64,000 bases of DNA from JABWBD01 sp040768665 (GTDB lineage Bacteria > Planctomycetota > Planctomycetia > Pirellulales > Thermoguttaceae). The DNA is taken from positions 1-64,000 of the forward strand of contig JAXGMN010000054.1 of the NCBI GenBank assembly GCA_040768665.1, in the 5' to 3' direction. The position numbers were made by a program, and so were the translations under genes. The notes under the pieces are model-generated. The model did not search any database, was not told where the DNA came from, and worked only from the letters and a program-made list of their open reading frames with translations. Of the stretch, positions 17,412 to 26,097 are shown piece by piece; position 1 is the first letter of the stretch, and each line of letters starts with the position of its first letter.

Positions 17412-19608
17412 AATCGACCTCGTCGAGCTTTCGATTCGGGCCCATCAGGTAGCTGGGACTCGCGGGATCGCGGTAGGCGGCAACGTCGACGTCGACGCCT
17501 GTTGGCTGTATTATCCGATCGCACATCTGCAAGACAGCACGGCGGCCGCTGACAACCACGAGCGTCGCCTCTCGCTTCGCCGGGAAGACGGCGGGCAACA
17601 CCCGCTGTAACGTCGCATCCGAAAGGCCGTCCAGCACGCCATCGATCAAAAGCAGTCGGGGCTGGGCGACCATAGCGCGGGCCAGCATCAACAGCCGCAT
17701 CTGGCTTCCCGTCAGCGGCGCCCCGCTGCTCTGAAGACGAGTGCTCAGCCCGTCGTGGAACGCGAGGATTTCTTCCAGGAGTCCGAGTCTCTGAAGGACC
17801 TCTCGGGCGTCGCTGACTGTCAGCTCATGACGACCGAGCAAGATGTTGTCGGCCACGGACCCTTCGAAGATCTCGATAGTGCGGACCAAGGCGACATGGC
17901 TCCGCAGGATGTCCGGACGGACATCGCGAGGATCCGTGCGGTCGATCTCAAGATGCCCGACCTCGGGGCGCCGCAGACCATAGAGCAGATCGAGGAGCGT
18001 ACTCTTGCCGGAGCCGGTGGACCCAGTCAGCCCCACGCGCTCGCCCGCTGCAATCCGCAGGCTTAGTGATTGGAGTTTGGCGGATCGATTCGAGAACCGG
18101 AACGAGACGTCGCGGAGAGTCACCGCCGCCCCTTTCCCCTCGTCGACCGTGAGCAGACCATCCTCGCGTTCCAGCGGCAAATCGAACAGGTGCCCCAGCT
18201 TATCGACGCCCGCGAGCAAGTCGTAGAAACTTTCGATGTGCTTTCCCATGCTGGCCAGCGCGCCGAAGATGATCGTCACGATCAATTCCGCCGCAACCAA
18301 CTGTCCGAGGGTGAGTTGACCTCGAATAACCAGCCATCCGCCGAACCCGAGAAGCACCGTAGCTCCAATCACCTGAATCCCGAGCACGAACGCCAGTTGC
18401 CGGAAAAAGACGCGGAAATGCCGGGCTCGCGACCGCAAGTAATTGCCGACCAGATGGTTGGTTCGATCGCTTGCGAACTCGGCTCCGCCGTCGCACTTGA
18501 ACGCGATCTGACAGCGAGCGATCTCCTCCAGCCAGGCGCCCACCTGGTACTTGTACTTCGATTCCTCGATGGCGCTGGCCACTCCGCCTCGTCCCAACAC
18601 CCAAATGCTGCTGCCGACAAGGGCCAGCAGGATGACGTCGAACGCCAGGAGCCACGGATGGTAGAAGGCGAGGACCGCCATGCCGATGAATGCGGTCAGC
18701 GCCAACGCGACAGCGTCCATCAACAGGCCCGCGCAGACCTTTTGGAGCGTGACCACGTCGAAGAATCGATTAACCAGTTCCGGGCCGTAGTGTGCGTCGA
18801 AAGCAGATCGCTGCACACGCGGCAGGCGGTAGGCGAGATCGGCGGCGACCCGCACGAAGAGCCGCCGCTGGAGAATCTCCACCACGTAGGCTTGCAGCCC
18901 ACGAATGGCCGCTCCGAACGCGAGAAAAACAAACAAGATCAGCGAAAGGATAAACACCGGCTGGAGAAACCGCCCGAAGGCGACAGTGTTGACCAGTGCC
19001 TCGACCGCAATCGGGATGGTCATGGCCAGAAGCCCCACCATGAAAGCGAACACCATCACAATCCAGATATCGTGCCATTCAGGCTCTAAGATCCCCAACA
19101 ATCTCCGCAAAGGCGACATGTGCTTATTCCCGTGGTGGGTCTCCGGCTCCATCCTTTGCGATCGCTCCACGACGACCCAGCGGCATGAGGATCGGTCTTG
19201 ATGATCGGCGCGCACTCCCAGCATCTCCGTTAAGACCGAACGCTTCATGCCTTGTGGAGGGAACCCACCTTCCGACGAGAACGCGTAGGCCCGATTGCCT
19301 CGGATCCCTGTGAGCGTCACCAACCGGCCGGTTCCCGCGTAGGTCGTAACCCATGCGCTGTCCTGCACCAGGTCCCAAGCGTTATCCAGCGAGAGATCCA
19401 CAACCTTTGCCCGGATCCCCAGGCTCGTGCAAGACTCCTGCAGCCAACGCCACCACGCCTCGTCGGGGGGGCCGGGCCACCGTCGCATCGCCTCATCCGC
19501 CAGTGCGTTGATTCGCGCATCTTCAACGCCTATTCCCGCCTGTTCTGCAAGTCGCCTGAGAAGCGCCACCAATTCCCGGTGTTGATTCGCGTCGCTTACC
19601 GCGGTCAT
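17398..19608 (-). CDS. ABC exporter of type I secretion layout with degenerate ATPase motifs
   Basis: 736 residues: an N-terminal domain (1-150) like the inactive C39-type peptidase domain of HlyB-class exporters, six predicted membrane helices (about 180-460), and a C-terminal nucleotide-binding domain. Walker A is intact (GSTGSGKST, K535). The other motifs are altered: the Q-loop glutamine is missing (ALVRTIEIFEGS), the signature reads LTGSQ, Walker B is LLLIDG with D656 followed by G657 instead of the catalytic Glu, and the H-loop His is replaced (VVVSGRR, G688). ATP hydrolysis at a canonical site is therefore doubtful, although an intact, uninterrupted frame argues against decay. First gene of the ABC-HlyD-TolC operon. 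No obvious substrate gene is adjacent. Confidence 0.88.
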   Translation of the reverse strand: MTAVSDANQHRELVALLRRLAEQAGIGVEDARINALADEAMRRWPGPPDEAWWRWLQESCTSLGIRAKVVDLSLDNAWDLVQDSAWVTTYAGTGRLVTLTGIRGNRAYAFSSEGGFPPQGMKRSVLTEMLGVRADHQDRSSCRWVVVERSQRMEPETHHGNKHMSPLRRLLGILEPEWHDIWIVMVFAFMVGLLAMTIPIAVEALVNTVAFGRFLQPVFILSLILFVFLAFGAAIRGLQAYVVEILQRRLFVRVAADLAYRLPRVQRSAFDAHYGPELVNRFFDVVTLQKVCAGLLMDAVALALTAFIGMAVLAFYHPWLLAFDVILLALVGSSIWVLGRGGVASAIEESKYKYQVGAWLEEIARCQIAFKCDGGAEFASDRTNHLVGNYLRSRARHFRVFFRQLAFVLGIQVIGATVLLGFGGWLVIRGQLTLGQLVAAELIVTIIFGALASMGKHIESFYDLLAGVDKLGHLFDLPLEREDGLLTVDEGKGAAVTLRDVSFRFSNRSAKLQSLSLRIAAGERVGLTGSTGSGKSTLLDLLYGLRRPEVGHLEIDRTDPRDVRPDILRSHVALVRTIEIFEGSVADNILLGRHELTVSDAREVLQRLGLLEEILAFHDGLSTRLQSSGAPLTGSQMRLLMLARAMVAQPRLLLIDGVLDGLSDATLQRVLPAVFPAKREATLVVVSGRRAVLQMCDRIIQPTGVDVDVAAYRDPASPSYLMGPNRKLDEVDYDYY

Positions 19609-19980
19609 GGCTAAGGTCCCACTGCGGTGTTTTTTCGCAGAAATTCATGCAAATAATATCGCGTGATCCTCCCCGAGCAAGGGGGCTCACAAAAAACTGT
19701 CGCCGAAACGCGGCCTACTACGCGCTTCTTTGTCGTTCCATGCCACCACCGAGCACGGTGAAGCAACATGCAGTCCATAGGGACTATTCTGGTCCGGCTG
19801 ACGCGGAAATGAGCTACAATTTCCTAACCTGCCCCGAATTCCGGCCACTTTTCCGGGTGGGGACAAAAGACTGGCTTCGCTAAACATTGTATCTTTGCTA
19901 CCGGTTACCCACTACTATTCGCGGTGCCTGTCCCCTTTTTATCAAACCGTTCCTCCTTTCCATCCCCGACTGAAGCCGTT
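19609..19980. other. divergent intergenic region between export operon and aldolase
   Basis: No gene. It must hold the promoters of the export operon (minus) and of the aldolase-BMC pair (plus). A fragment of the dispersed repeat (GCGGTGCCTGTCCCC, then TTTTTA, 19921-19941) lies about 40 bases before the aldolase ATG; it matches the arm of the copy at 21652 in reverse orientation. Confidence 0.55.
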
Positions 19981-20985
19981 ATGCCAAGAATCACCGGTAT
20001 TCTCACGCCCCACATGGTGCCACTGGACGATCGTGGCGAAATTCACGAGGCCGAGTTGCGTCGATACGTGGATTGGCTGATTGCCAAAGGCGTGGACGGG
20101 CTTTACCCGAACGGTTCCACCGGCGAGTTCATTCGGTTCACGCCGGAGGAGCGAAAGCGAATCATTCAGATCGTCTGCGACCAGGCGGCGGGACGAGTGC
20201 CCGTGCTCGCCGGAGCGGCGGAGGCCAACGTTCGAGAGACGGTGAAAGCCTGTGAGACCTATGCCGGGTTCGGCGCTCGGGCAGTGGCCATCGTCTCGCC
20301 GTTCTACTATCGCCTCAGCCCCGATTCGGTCTATGCCTATTTTCGCGAGATCGCGCTGTCCAGCCCGATCGATGTCACGCTCTACAACATCCCCATGTTC
20401 GCCAGCCCGATTGATATCCCGACCCTCCAGCGGTTGGCCGAACTCGACCGGATCGTCGGGATCAAGGATTCGTCCGGCGACGTCGCTCTTATGATGCGGA
20501 TGATCGCAGCCGTCCGGCCGCACCGCCCCGATTTCAGTTTCCTTACCGGCTGGGACGCGGTATTGGCACCGATGCTGTTGGCCGGCGCCGACGGCGGCAC
20601 CCATGCGACCAGCGGCGTGGTGCCGGAACTGACCCGCAGGGTCTACCAGCAGGCCCAAGCCGGCCGCTACGCCGACGCGATGCCGCTGCAACATCGGCTG
20701 CTCGAACTTTTTGACGCCATGCTGTATTCCGCCGATTTTCCAGAGGGGTTTCGGGCGGCGATCGAGCTTCGCGGCTTTGCCATGGGCCGCAGCCGCCAGC
20801 CGATGAGCCCCGCGCAGCAGGCTCATCGGGAAAAACTGCAGAAGATCCTCCGCTGTCTGCTGACCGATTTCGGCGTCGAACCCCCGCCGGAAGGCTGCCC
20901 TACGAAACCGTCCCACGCGGTTAGATCGGTGGATGCGATCGTGGATACCGTATTGAACGAGCTTCGTGAGAAAGGGGTTCTGTGA
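19981..20985 (+). CDS. dihydrodipicolinate synthase/N-acetylneuraminate lyase family aldolase
   Basis: 334 residues from the ATG at 19981; an in-frame GTG at 19924 would begin inside repeat sequence. Class I aldolase barrel with the family motif GSTGE (45-49), catalytic Tyr in LYNIP (Y135), and Schiff-base Lys K162 in GIKDSSGD. Members cleave or form pyruvate-containing adducts: dihydrodipicolinate, N-acetylneuraminate, 2-keto-3-deoxy sugar acids. A C-terminal extension of about 35 residues exceeds the usual 290-300. Lys/dap neighbours are absent, so a sugar-acid aldolase role is more likely than lysine synthesis. The stop overlaps the start of the BMC shell gene (GTGA), implying translational coupling. 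Confidence 0.88.
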   Translation: MPRITGILTPHMVPLDDRGEIHEAELRRYVDWLIAKGVDGLYPNGSTGEFIRFTPEERKRIIQIVCDQAAGRVPVLAGAAEANVRETVKACETYAGFGARAVAIVSPFYYRLSPDSVYAYFREIALSSPIDVTLYNIPMFASPIDIPTLQRLAELDRIVGIKDSSGDVALMMRMIAAVRPHRPDFSFLTGWDAVLAPMLLAGADGGTHATSGVVPELTRRVYQQAQAGRYADAMPLQHRLLELFDAMLYSADFPEGFRAAIELRGFAMGRSRQPMSPAQQAHREKLQKILRCLLTDFGVEPPPEGCPTKPSHAVRSVDAIVDTVLNELREKGVL

Positions 20986-21620
20986 ACGGTGCCGTCGGAT
21001 TTCTGGAAACCACGGGCCTGACGCCCGCCATGGTGGCACTGGATGTGATGGCCAAATCGGCGCCGGTCCGCGCAACCCAAATCGAGATCAACGATCTTCT
21101 CGGAGTATGCGTGAAAATCACCGGTACCGTCGACGCGGTGTCGGTGGCGATTCCCGCCGGTCGACAGGTAGCCGAGGCGATGAAAGGCAGGCCGGTAGGC
21201 CATGTGATCACTGCGCTGTCTGCCGCGGCCCGGCCTGCCGTCGATTCACCTCGAGAGTACAACCCGCTCATTCAGCAGGACGTGGTGTTCCAAGCGGAAC
21301 CGGCGCCTGCGATTCAAGAGACAGGACAGGCCACGATGAAACAGGAAAGCTCGTTTGCCCTCGGTTTGATCGAGACCCAGGGGTTTACCGCCGTCTTCGA
21401 AGCCATCGACACCGCCTGCAAGACGGCGAGCGTGGAGGTCGTCGGCAAGGAGAAGCTCGGCGGCGGGTACGTCACGATTATCATCCGCGGTGAGTTGTCG
21501 GCTGTGACTGCCGCCATTGAGGCGGGCAAGAGCAAGGTCGGCGAGCTCGGCAAGCTGATTGCGGCGCACGTGATTGCACGACCGAGCCAGGCCGTCTTAA
21601 GTCTCCTGCCGAAACTGTAA
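20982..21620 (+). CDS. tandem-BMC (BMC-T type) microcompartment shell protein
   Basis: 212 residues with two BMC domains. Domain 1 is about 3-88 (AVGFLETTGLTPAMVALDVM, VCVKITGTVDAVSVAI). Domain 2 is about 124-206 (ALGLIETQGFTAVFEAID, GGGYVTIIIRGELSAVTAAI) and ends with HVIARPS. Tandem-domain shell proteins form trimeric pseudohexagonal tiles in bacterial microcompartment facets. The GTG start is preceded by AAAGGGG and overlaps the aldolase stop by 4 bases, so both proteins are made together; the aldolase may be cargo. No BMC-H, BMC-P or aldehyde-dehydrogenase genes lie in this window, so the rest of any shell must be elsewhere. Confidence 0.93.
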   Translation: MNGAVGFLETTGLTPAMVALDVMAKSAPVRATQIEINDLLGVCVKITGTVDAVSVAIPAGRQVAEAMKGRPVGHVITALSAAARPAVDSPREYNPLIQQDVVFQAEPAPAIQETGQATMKQESSFALGLIETQGFTAVFEAIDTACKTASVEVVGKEKLGGGYVTIIIRGELSAVTAAIEAGKSKVGELGKLIAAHVIARPSQAVLSLLPKL

Positions 21621-22378
21621 GAAGTTGGCGGCTCGAAGGCAGTCTCCGGGCGGGCTGATAAAAACTTGATAAAAACGGGGACAGGCACCGCAACTAATAG
21701 CGGTTTAGCCAGAGCGACCACACAAGATGTTGCGGAGCCAGTCCCCGTTTTTATCAGCCCAGTCTCCGGGTGACGTGATGAAACACAACGACCCGCCAGA
21801 ACATCAAGCAGCCCGGCTGCTGACGTCGAGCGACCGCTTGGGGCAGCGGGAATCCCTTTGCCAGCAGCCGGGCTGCTGAGCCTTTTGAAATCGTGTGGGC
21901 TGTTGATGAACAAGGGGACCGGCTCCGCAAACCCCTGCATTTTCATTCCTCCCAACCGACTATTCCGTGTGGTGCATGCCCCCCCCTGCCAACCGGTCGC
22001 CCCAGGTGTAAGGGATTTGCCGCCTGTTCGAAACAGGATGATCGAAAAACAGCGTCGTTCGAGGTCCTGTTTTACCGAATAAACAATATGTACGGCGTAC
22101 AGGACGAATCGCCAACCCGACAACGATCCCCATAACTGAGGGGATTCGCGCTCGGTCATATTTCATCATGATGGACGATCTAACATTCTGGCTCAGATTT
22201 GCTGGTAGGGTCCTGCGGTTTCCGGGCTGTTCTGGGAGTGACTCGTCGACTCGGTATTGCTAGAATCCGAGCCCTCGGCCTCCGCCGGGGGACATGGGAA
22301 GCGTCGGAGCTGATTTCCCGGGAGCACCTGCTGACGAAGACCCGACGGTAAATACAGAGCCAAAAGAGGGATCCGCCT
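21621..22378. other. repeat-rich intergenic region
   Basis: No credible gene. Contents: the complete repeat copy at 21652-21760; paired GC palindromes CAGCCCGGCTGCTG near 21808-21822 and CAGCAGCCGGGCTGCTG near 21862-21878; and a repeat fragment GGGGACCGGCTCCGCAAAC at 21913-21931. The last 230 bases before the E1 gene must hold its promoter, but I see no clear -35/-10 pair. Confidence 0.6.
21652..21760. mobile_element. complete 109-bp GGGGACAGGCAC-family element with 10-bp flanking duplication
   Basis: 13-bp perfect terminal inverted repeats GGGCTGATAAAAA (21652-21664) and TTTTTATCAGCCC (21748-21760), with inner arms GGGGACAGGCACCGCAAC and GTTGCGGAGCCAGTCCCC. AGTCTCCGGG occurs directly on both sides (21641-21650 and 21761-21770), as expected of a target-site duplication. 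The arms are perfect except for two A-A mismatches, the same two seen in other copies. It encodes no protein. A-rich and T-rich flanks of the long stem could also terminate transcription after the BMC gene. Confidence 0.75.
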
Positions 22379-24523
22379 TTGGCCTCGCCGCTGAACAATC
22401 GTGAGGGAAAAGCCCTGATTGCGAGTCCTTTGTCTGTTCGGAACTCGGCGGTCGGCGCTGGGCCGTGCAGAACAGAGGGGTCTTGTGCGCTAAGAGCCGA
22501 TGGCTGGCTGCAAGAAACGCCAAGGGTGCCCGGATCTTCTCGTTGTTTCCCGGACAGGCTTACGGAACCGGAACTGTACGCTGCGGCTTACCCGTGGATG
22601 CTGCTCTCGCGCCGGCTCGAGGAACAACTGGTCGAGCTGTTTCAAAAAGGACTCGTCCGCGGCACGGTGACGCTCAGCATCGGTAACGAAGCGACTACCA
22701 TCGGAATGGCCCTGCCGCTGCGGCCCAGACGCGACGTCGTCTCCCTCCTACATCGGGATTTTGGGGCCCATCTTGTGCTGGGTGCCTCGCCCTACGAGAT
22801 GGTCTGTCAATTCCTGGGCAATACGGATAGCCCAACCCATGGACGCGAAGGGAACGTCCACCACGGCAACGCCGCGGAGCGCCGCTTTCCCATGATGAGC
22901 CATTTGGGAAAGATGCTGAGCCTCGTCGTTGGCGGCGTATGGGCCGCACGTCGCTACGGCGACGACGTTTTCGGCCTGGCCGTGATCGGCGATGGCGGAA
23001 GCAGCACGGGCGAGTGCCACGAGGCGATCAACCTGGCTGCCGTTCACGACGCCCCCGTTCTCTTCATCATCGAAAACAACCACTATTCCTTTTCGACCCC
23101 CACCAGCGCTCAATATCGCTGCAAGCGATTGTCTGATCGGGCGAAAGGGTATGGCATTCCCGGCCGCACCATCGACGGTACGGACCCGTGGAAAGTCTAT
23201 TCCGCCGTCGTCGACTCCCTCGAGACGATGACCGTCCATCCCGGGCCGGCGCTGCTGGAGTGCATGAGCATTCGCCTCTGCGGGCACGCCGCCTACGATA
23301 AGGCCGAGTACGTCCGCTGTGAAGACCTGGAGAAATGGCACCGGCGCGACCCCCTCCTGAGCACGCGGAAAAAACTGCTTGAGGTCGCCGGTTTCGCCGA
23401 CGCGGCAGTCACGGCGCTGGAAGACGACATCGAGCAACAGGTCCGGGCGGCGGTTGCCGATGCATTGAAGGCCCCGCGATGCCAGCCGGGCGAGCAAGAG
23501 TGGCGAGTTTTCGCAGATTCGTCCCCGTCGCCCGTCAAACCCTTCCGGATTGCCAGGGCGAAGAACGGCGAAGCCGTCCAGAAGGCGCTCGGCTACATCC
23601 TGGAGAACAGCCCCAGGGCCTTTCTGGCCGGCCTGGATGTGGGTCGGTACGGATCGGCCTTCAAGACCTGCAAAGGACTGTTCGACCGTTTCGGCCCCGA
23701 GCGCGTGATCGATATGCCGATCTGCGAGTCGGGAATCATGGGCTTTGCCCTCGGCGCGTCGCAGGCCGGCGCCGAACCGATCATCGAGTTTCAGTTCGCG
23801 GATTTCTCGACGGAATCGGTGTCGCAACTCGGTCTGAACGCCGGCACTTGGTACTTCCGCACCGGCCAGCCGGCACCGATTCTGGTGCGACTGCCCTGCG
23901 GCGGCGGACTGACGATGGGAGCATTTCATTCTGGCGAATATGAGGGGCTCTGGTCGCAGTTCCCCGGGCTCAAACTCCTCTATCCGGCCACGCCCCAGGA
24001 GACCTTCGAAGCGCTCGTAGGCGGATTCTACGACCGGAATCCCTGCCTTGTGTTCGAGCACAAGCTGTTGTACTGGAGCACGGCAGGGCCGATTGACTTC
24101 GATGGAGATCTCACCTCCATCTGGCGTCCGCGGCGATACATCGAAGGCACGGAACTGACATTGGTCGCCCTCGGGGCGATGGTTCCTCAGGCCTTGGCCG
24201 TCGCTCACCAGAGCGGCCGCTCGATAGAAGTGTGGAACCCCTTCGTCCTGGAGCCGTTGGATCTGGCTCCCATCTACGAATCGGTCGAGAAGACCGGCCG
24301 GCTTGTCGTTGTCCAGGAGTGTGGATCCAGGCAAGGGGTGGGACATCGCATCATCGCGGAAGTCAGTCGGTCGTGCCTTGAACGGTTGCGGGCTGCGCCG
24401 CGGCTGATTGCCGCCCCCGACATGCCTGTTCCCTTTGCCCCCGAACTCGAGAACCACGTCCGGCCGGGCGCCGAGACCATTGCGGCCTGCATCGCTGAGT
24501 TGTTCCCTGAGGATCGCACGTGA
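22379..24523 (+). CDS. fused E1 alpha-beta subunit of a thiamine-dependent 2-oxoacid dehydrogenase
   Basis: E1 alpha homology spans about residues 62-380: LYAAAYPWMLLSRRLEEQLVE, then the ThDP/Mg motif GDGGSSTGECHEAINLAA followed by IIENN. E1 beta spans about 390-714: ESGIMGFALGASQAG, GGGLTMGAFHSGEYE with the catalytic His, and WNPFVLEPLDL. Such enzymes decarboxylate pyruvate or branched-chain 2-oxoacids and acylate a lipoyl domain. Alpha and beta are normally separate genes in the branched-chain/pyruvate type. The first 49 residues from the TTG at 22379 do not look conserved; a GTG at 22526 is a likelier start. No dedicated E2 or E3 gene is near. The stop overlaps the start of the lipoyl-KAS III gene (GTGA). 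Confidence 0.92.
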   Translation: MASPLNNREGKALIASPLSVRNSAVGAGPCRTEGSCALRADGWLQETPRVPGSSRCFPDRLTEPELYAAAYPWMLLSRRLEEQLVELFQKGLVRGTVTLSIGNEATTIGMALPLRPRRDVVSLLHRDFGAHLVLGASPYEMVCQFLGNTDSPTHGREGNVHHGNAAERRFPMMSHLGKMLSLVVGGVWAARRYGDDVFGLAVIGDGGSSTGECHEAINLAAVHDAPVLFIIENNHYSFSTPTSAQYRCKRLSDRAKGYGIPGRTIDGTDPWKVYSAVVDSLETMTVHPGPALLECMSIRLCGHAAYDKAEYVRCEDLEKWHRRDPLLSTRKKLLEVAGFADAAVTALEDDIEQQVRAAVADALKAPRCQPGEQEWRVFADSSPSPVKPFRIARAKNGEAVQKALGYILENSPRAFLAGLDVGRYGSAFKTCKGLFDRFGPERVIDMPICESGIMGFALGASQAGAEPIIEFQFADFSTESVSQLGLNAGTWYFRTGQPAPILVRLPCGGGLTMGAFHSGEYEGLWSQFPGLKLLYPATPQETFEALVGGFYDRNPCLVFEHKLLYWSTAGPIDFDGDLTSIWRPRRYIEGTELTLVALGAMVPQALAVAHQSGRSIEVWNPFVLEPLDLAPIYESVEKTGRLVVVQECGSRQGVGHRIIAEVSRSCLERLRAAPRLIAAPDMPVPFAPELENHVRPGAETIAACIAELFPEDRT

Positions 24524-25836
24524 GCCACGAGACCTTTCAAATGCTGCTTTGCCTGCCTGCCCAGGCGGCATCGGAGACGGAAGCCACCATTATTGAGTGG
24601 TTTATCTCGCCGCAGGCCTGCTTCGAAAAAGGAGACGTTCTCGCCCAGGCCGAAAGTGCCAAGTCGGTATTCGATTTCCAGGCCCCCTGCGCCGGCAAGG
24701 TCGTCGGGATTCGCCACTTCGAGGGCGAGACCGTCCCTCTGGATGAACCGGTCCTGCTGATTGAGACCGCCGATCCGGCCATGAAGCAGTGGATTCCCGA
24801 CTTGCCGCACGATCCCGCCCCCGCCGCGGTGCCGCGGCCTGCCGCCGTGAAAACCGGCGATGGAGATGGTGAAGGCGCCGTGATTCGTGGCGTCGGAGCC
24901 TATCTCCCTTCGCGTGTGGTCACCAACGCGGAGCTCGTGCGGAGCTTTCCGGAAATCTCCGCGGAGTACGTCTACCAGGTCACCGGAATTCGCGAGCGCC
25001 GATGGGCGACGGACAACGAGAAACCATCGACCATGGCGCTTGCCGCTGCCCAGGAAGCGATACGCAAGTCCGGCATGGCAGCCAATGAGATCGACGCTCT
25101 CATTGTAGCGACCACTACACCGGATATGGCCATGCCGTCGACCGCATGCATTCTTCAGGACCGGCTGGATCTCCCGGCTGTGGCGGCGTTCGATATCAAT
25201 GCGGCCTGTTCGGGCTGGCTGTATGCCGTGGCAATGGCCCGCTCGATGGTGCTCACCCGAATGGCTCGTAACGTCCTCGCCGTCGGCGTGGAATTGCAGT
25301 CGCGGCTGCTGAACCAGGCCGACCGCAGCGCCTATTTCCTGTTCGGCGATGGAGCCGGGGCAGCCGTCATCTCTTCGGGTACATCCGGTCACCGCATCTG
25401 CCAGGCCATCCTGGGTGCAGATCCGCGCGGTCTGCGGATGGCGCGTCGCGAGACTCCGGGGTATTTCGTCGCCGTCAACGGCTCGAAGCCCGATCCGTGG
25501 ATCCGACTGGAAGGCCACGCCCTGTTCCGGCTTGCAACCGAGAGCCTCAGCGATGTGATCTGCCGCGCAATCGCTCAGAGTGGATGGACCCCACAGGAAA
25601 CCCGGTGGATCGTCCCGCACCAGGCCAACGGGCGGATTCTCAAGGCGGTGGCGAAGCGAAGCGAGTTGCCTTTCGAACGCTTCTTCCTCAACGTTCAGCA
25701 CGTCGGCAATACATCCAGCGCGAGCATCCCGCTGGCACTCACCGAGGCCGAGGGGGGCTTCAACGTCGGCGACAAGCTCATCCTCTGCTCCGTCGGCGCG
25801 GGCATGACGACCGCCGCGCTGTCCGTGCAGTGGTAG
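24520..25836 (+). CDS. lipoyl domain fused to beta-ketoacyl-ACP synthase III (FabH-like)
   Basis: 438 residues. Residues 4-80 are a lipoyl/biotinyl-type domain with the acceptor lysine K48 in QAESAKSVFDF and the turn QAPCAGKVV. A Pro/Ala linker (about 85-115) resembles E2 linkers. Residues about 117-438 are a full KAS III: GVGAYLPSRVVTNAEL, active-site C230 (NAACSGW), H367 (VPHQANG), N397 (VGNTSSAS), all at FabH spacing, ending in LILCSVGAGMTTAALS. KAS III condenses a primed acyl group with malonyl-ACP. Coupled to the E1 gene by a 4-base overlap, it suggests direct transfer of an acyl group from E1 to the lipoyl arm and on to the condensing site. This fusion is outside the architectures I know. 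Confidence 0.93.
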   Translation: MSHETFQMLLCLPAQAASETEATIIEWFISPQACFEKGDVLAQAESAKSVFDFQAPCAGKVVGIRHFEGETVPLDEPVLLIETADPAMKQWIPDLPHDPAPAAVPRPAAVKTGDGDGEGAVIRGVGAYLPSRVVTNAELVRSFPEISAEYVYQVTGIRERRWATDNEKPSTMALAAAQEAIRKSGMAANEIDALIVATTTPDMAMPSTACILQDRLDLPAVAAFDINAACSGWLYAVAMARSMVLTRMARNVLAVGVELQSRLLNQADRSAYFLFGDGAGAAVISSGTSGHRICQAILGADPRGLRMARRETPGYFVAVNGSKPDPWIRLEGHALFRLATESLSDVICRAIAQSGWTPQETRWIVPHQANGRILKAVAKRSELPFERFFLNVQHVGNTSSASIPLALTEAEGGFNVGDKLILCSVGAGMTTAALSVQW

Positions 25837-26097
25837 ATGTCTGGGGCCGCACTGGAGCCATCCTGCGCCAATGCGGCACAAACGCACGGAAAAGTATCGG
25901 AAGTGTGGGCCGCGCCCTCCATGACGAGCTGAAGCACCCGCAAAGTCGGCTGCCGCAGCATTCGCAGCAAGAAAAAAAACTTCACCTCCTCGCTTTCCGC
26001 AACGCCAAAACGACTTCGTGAATCCATGCTCCAAGACACGGTCGCTTCAATCATAGAGCCCTGCCGCCGGCCGGCCATCCGGCAAAACCTGATATTC
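25837..26097. other. intergenic region downstream of the lipoyl-KAS III gene
   Basis: No gene seen. An A-run (about 25971-25979) and unremarkable sequence; no clear terminator hairpin. Confidence 0.4.

Noticed and set aside
22189..22203. TGGCTC ... TTGCT resembling a sigma54 -24/-12 promoter before the E1 gene
   Set aside because: The GG-GC spacing is one base short of what sigma54 requires, and no sigma54 activator gene is nearby.
22748..24571. 607-codon minus-strand open frame opposite the E1 gene, and similar long antisense frames elsewhere (1433-2692, 51463-53358)
   Set aside because: They are shadows caused by high-GC third positions of the real genes; low-complexity composition and no motifs.
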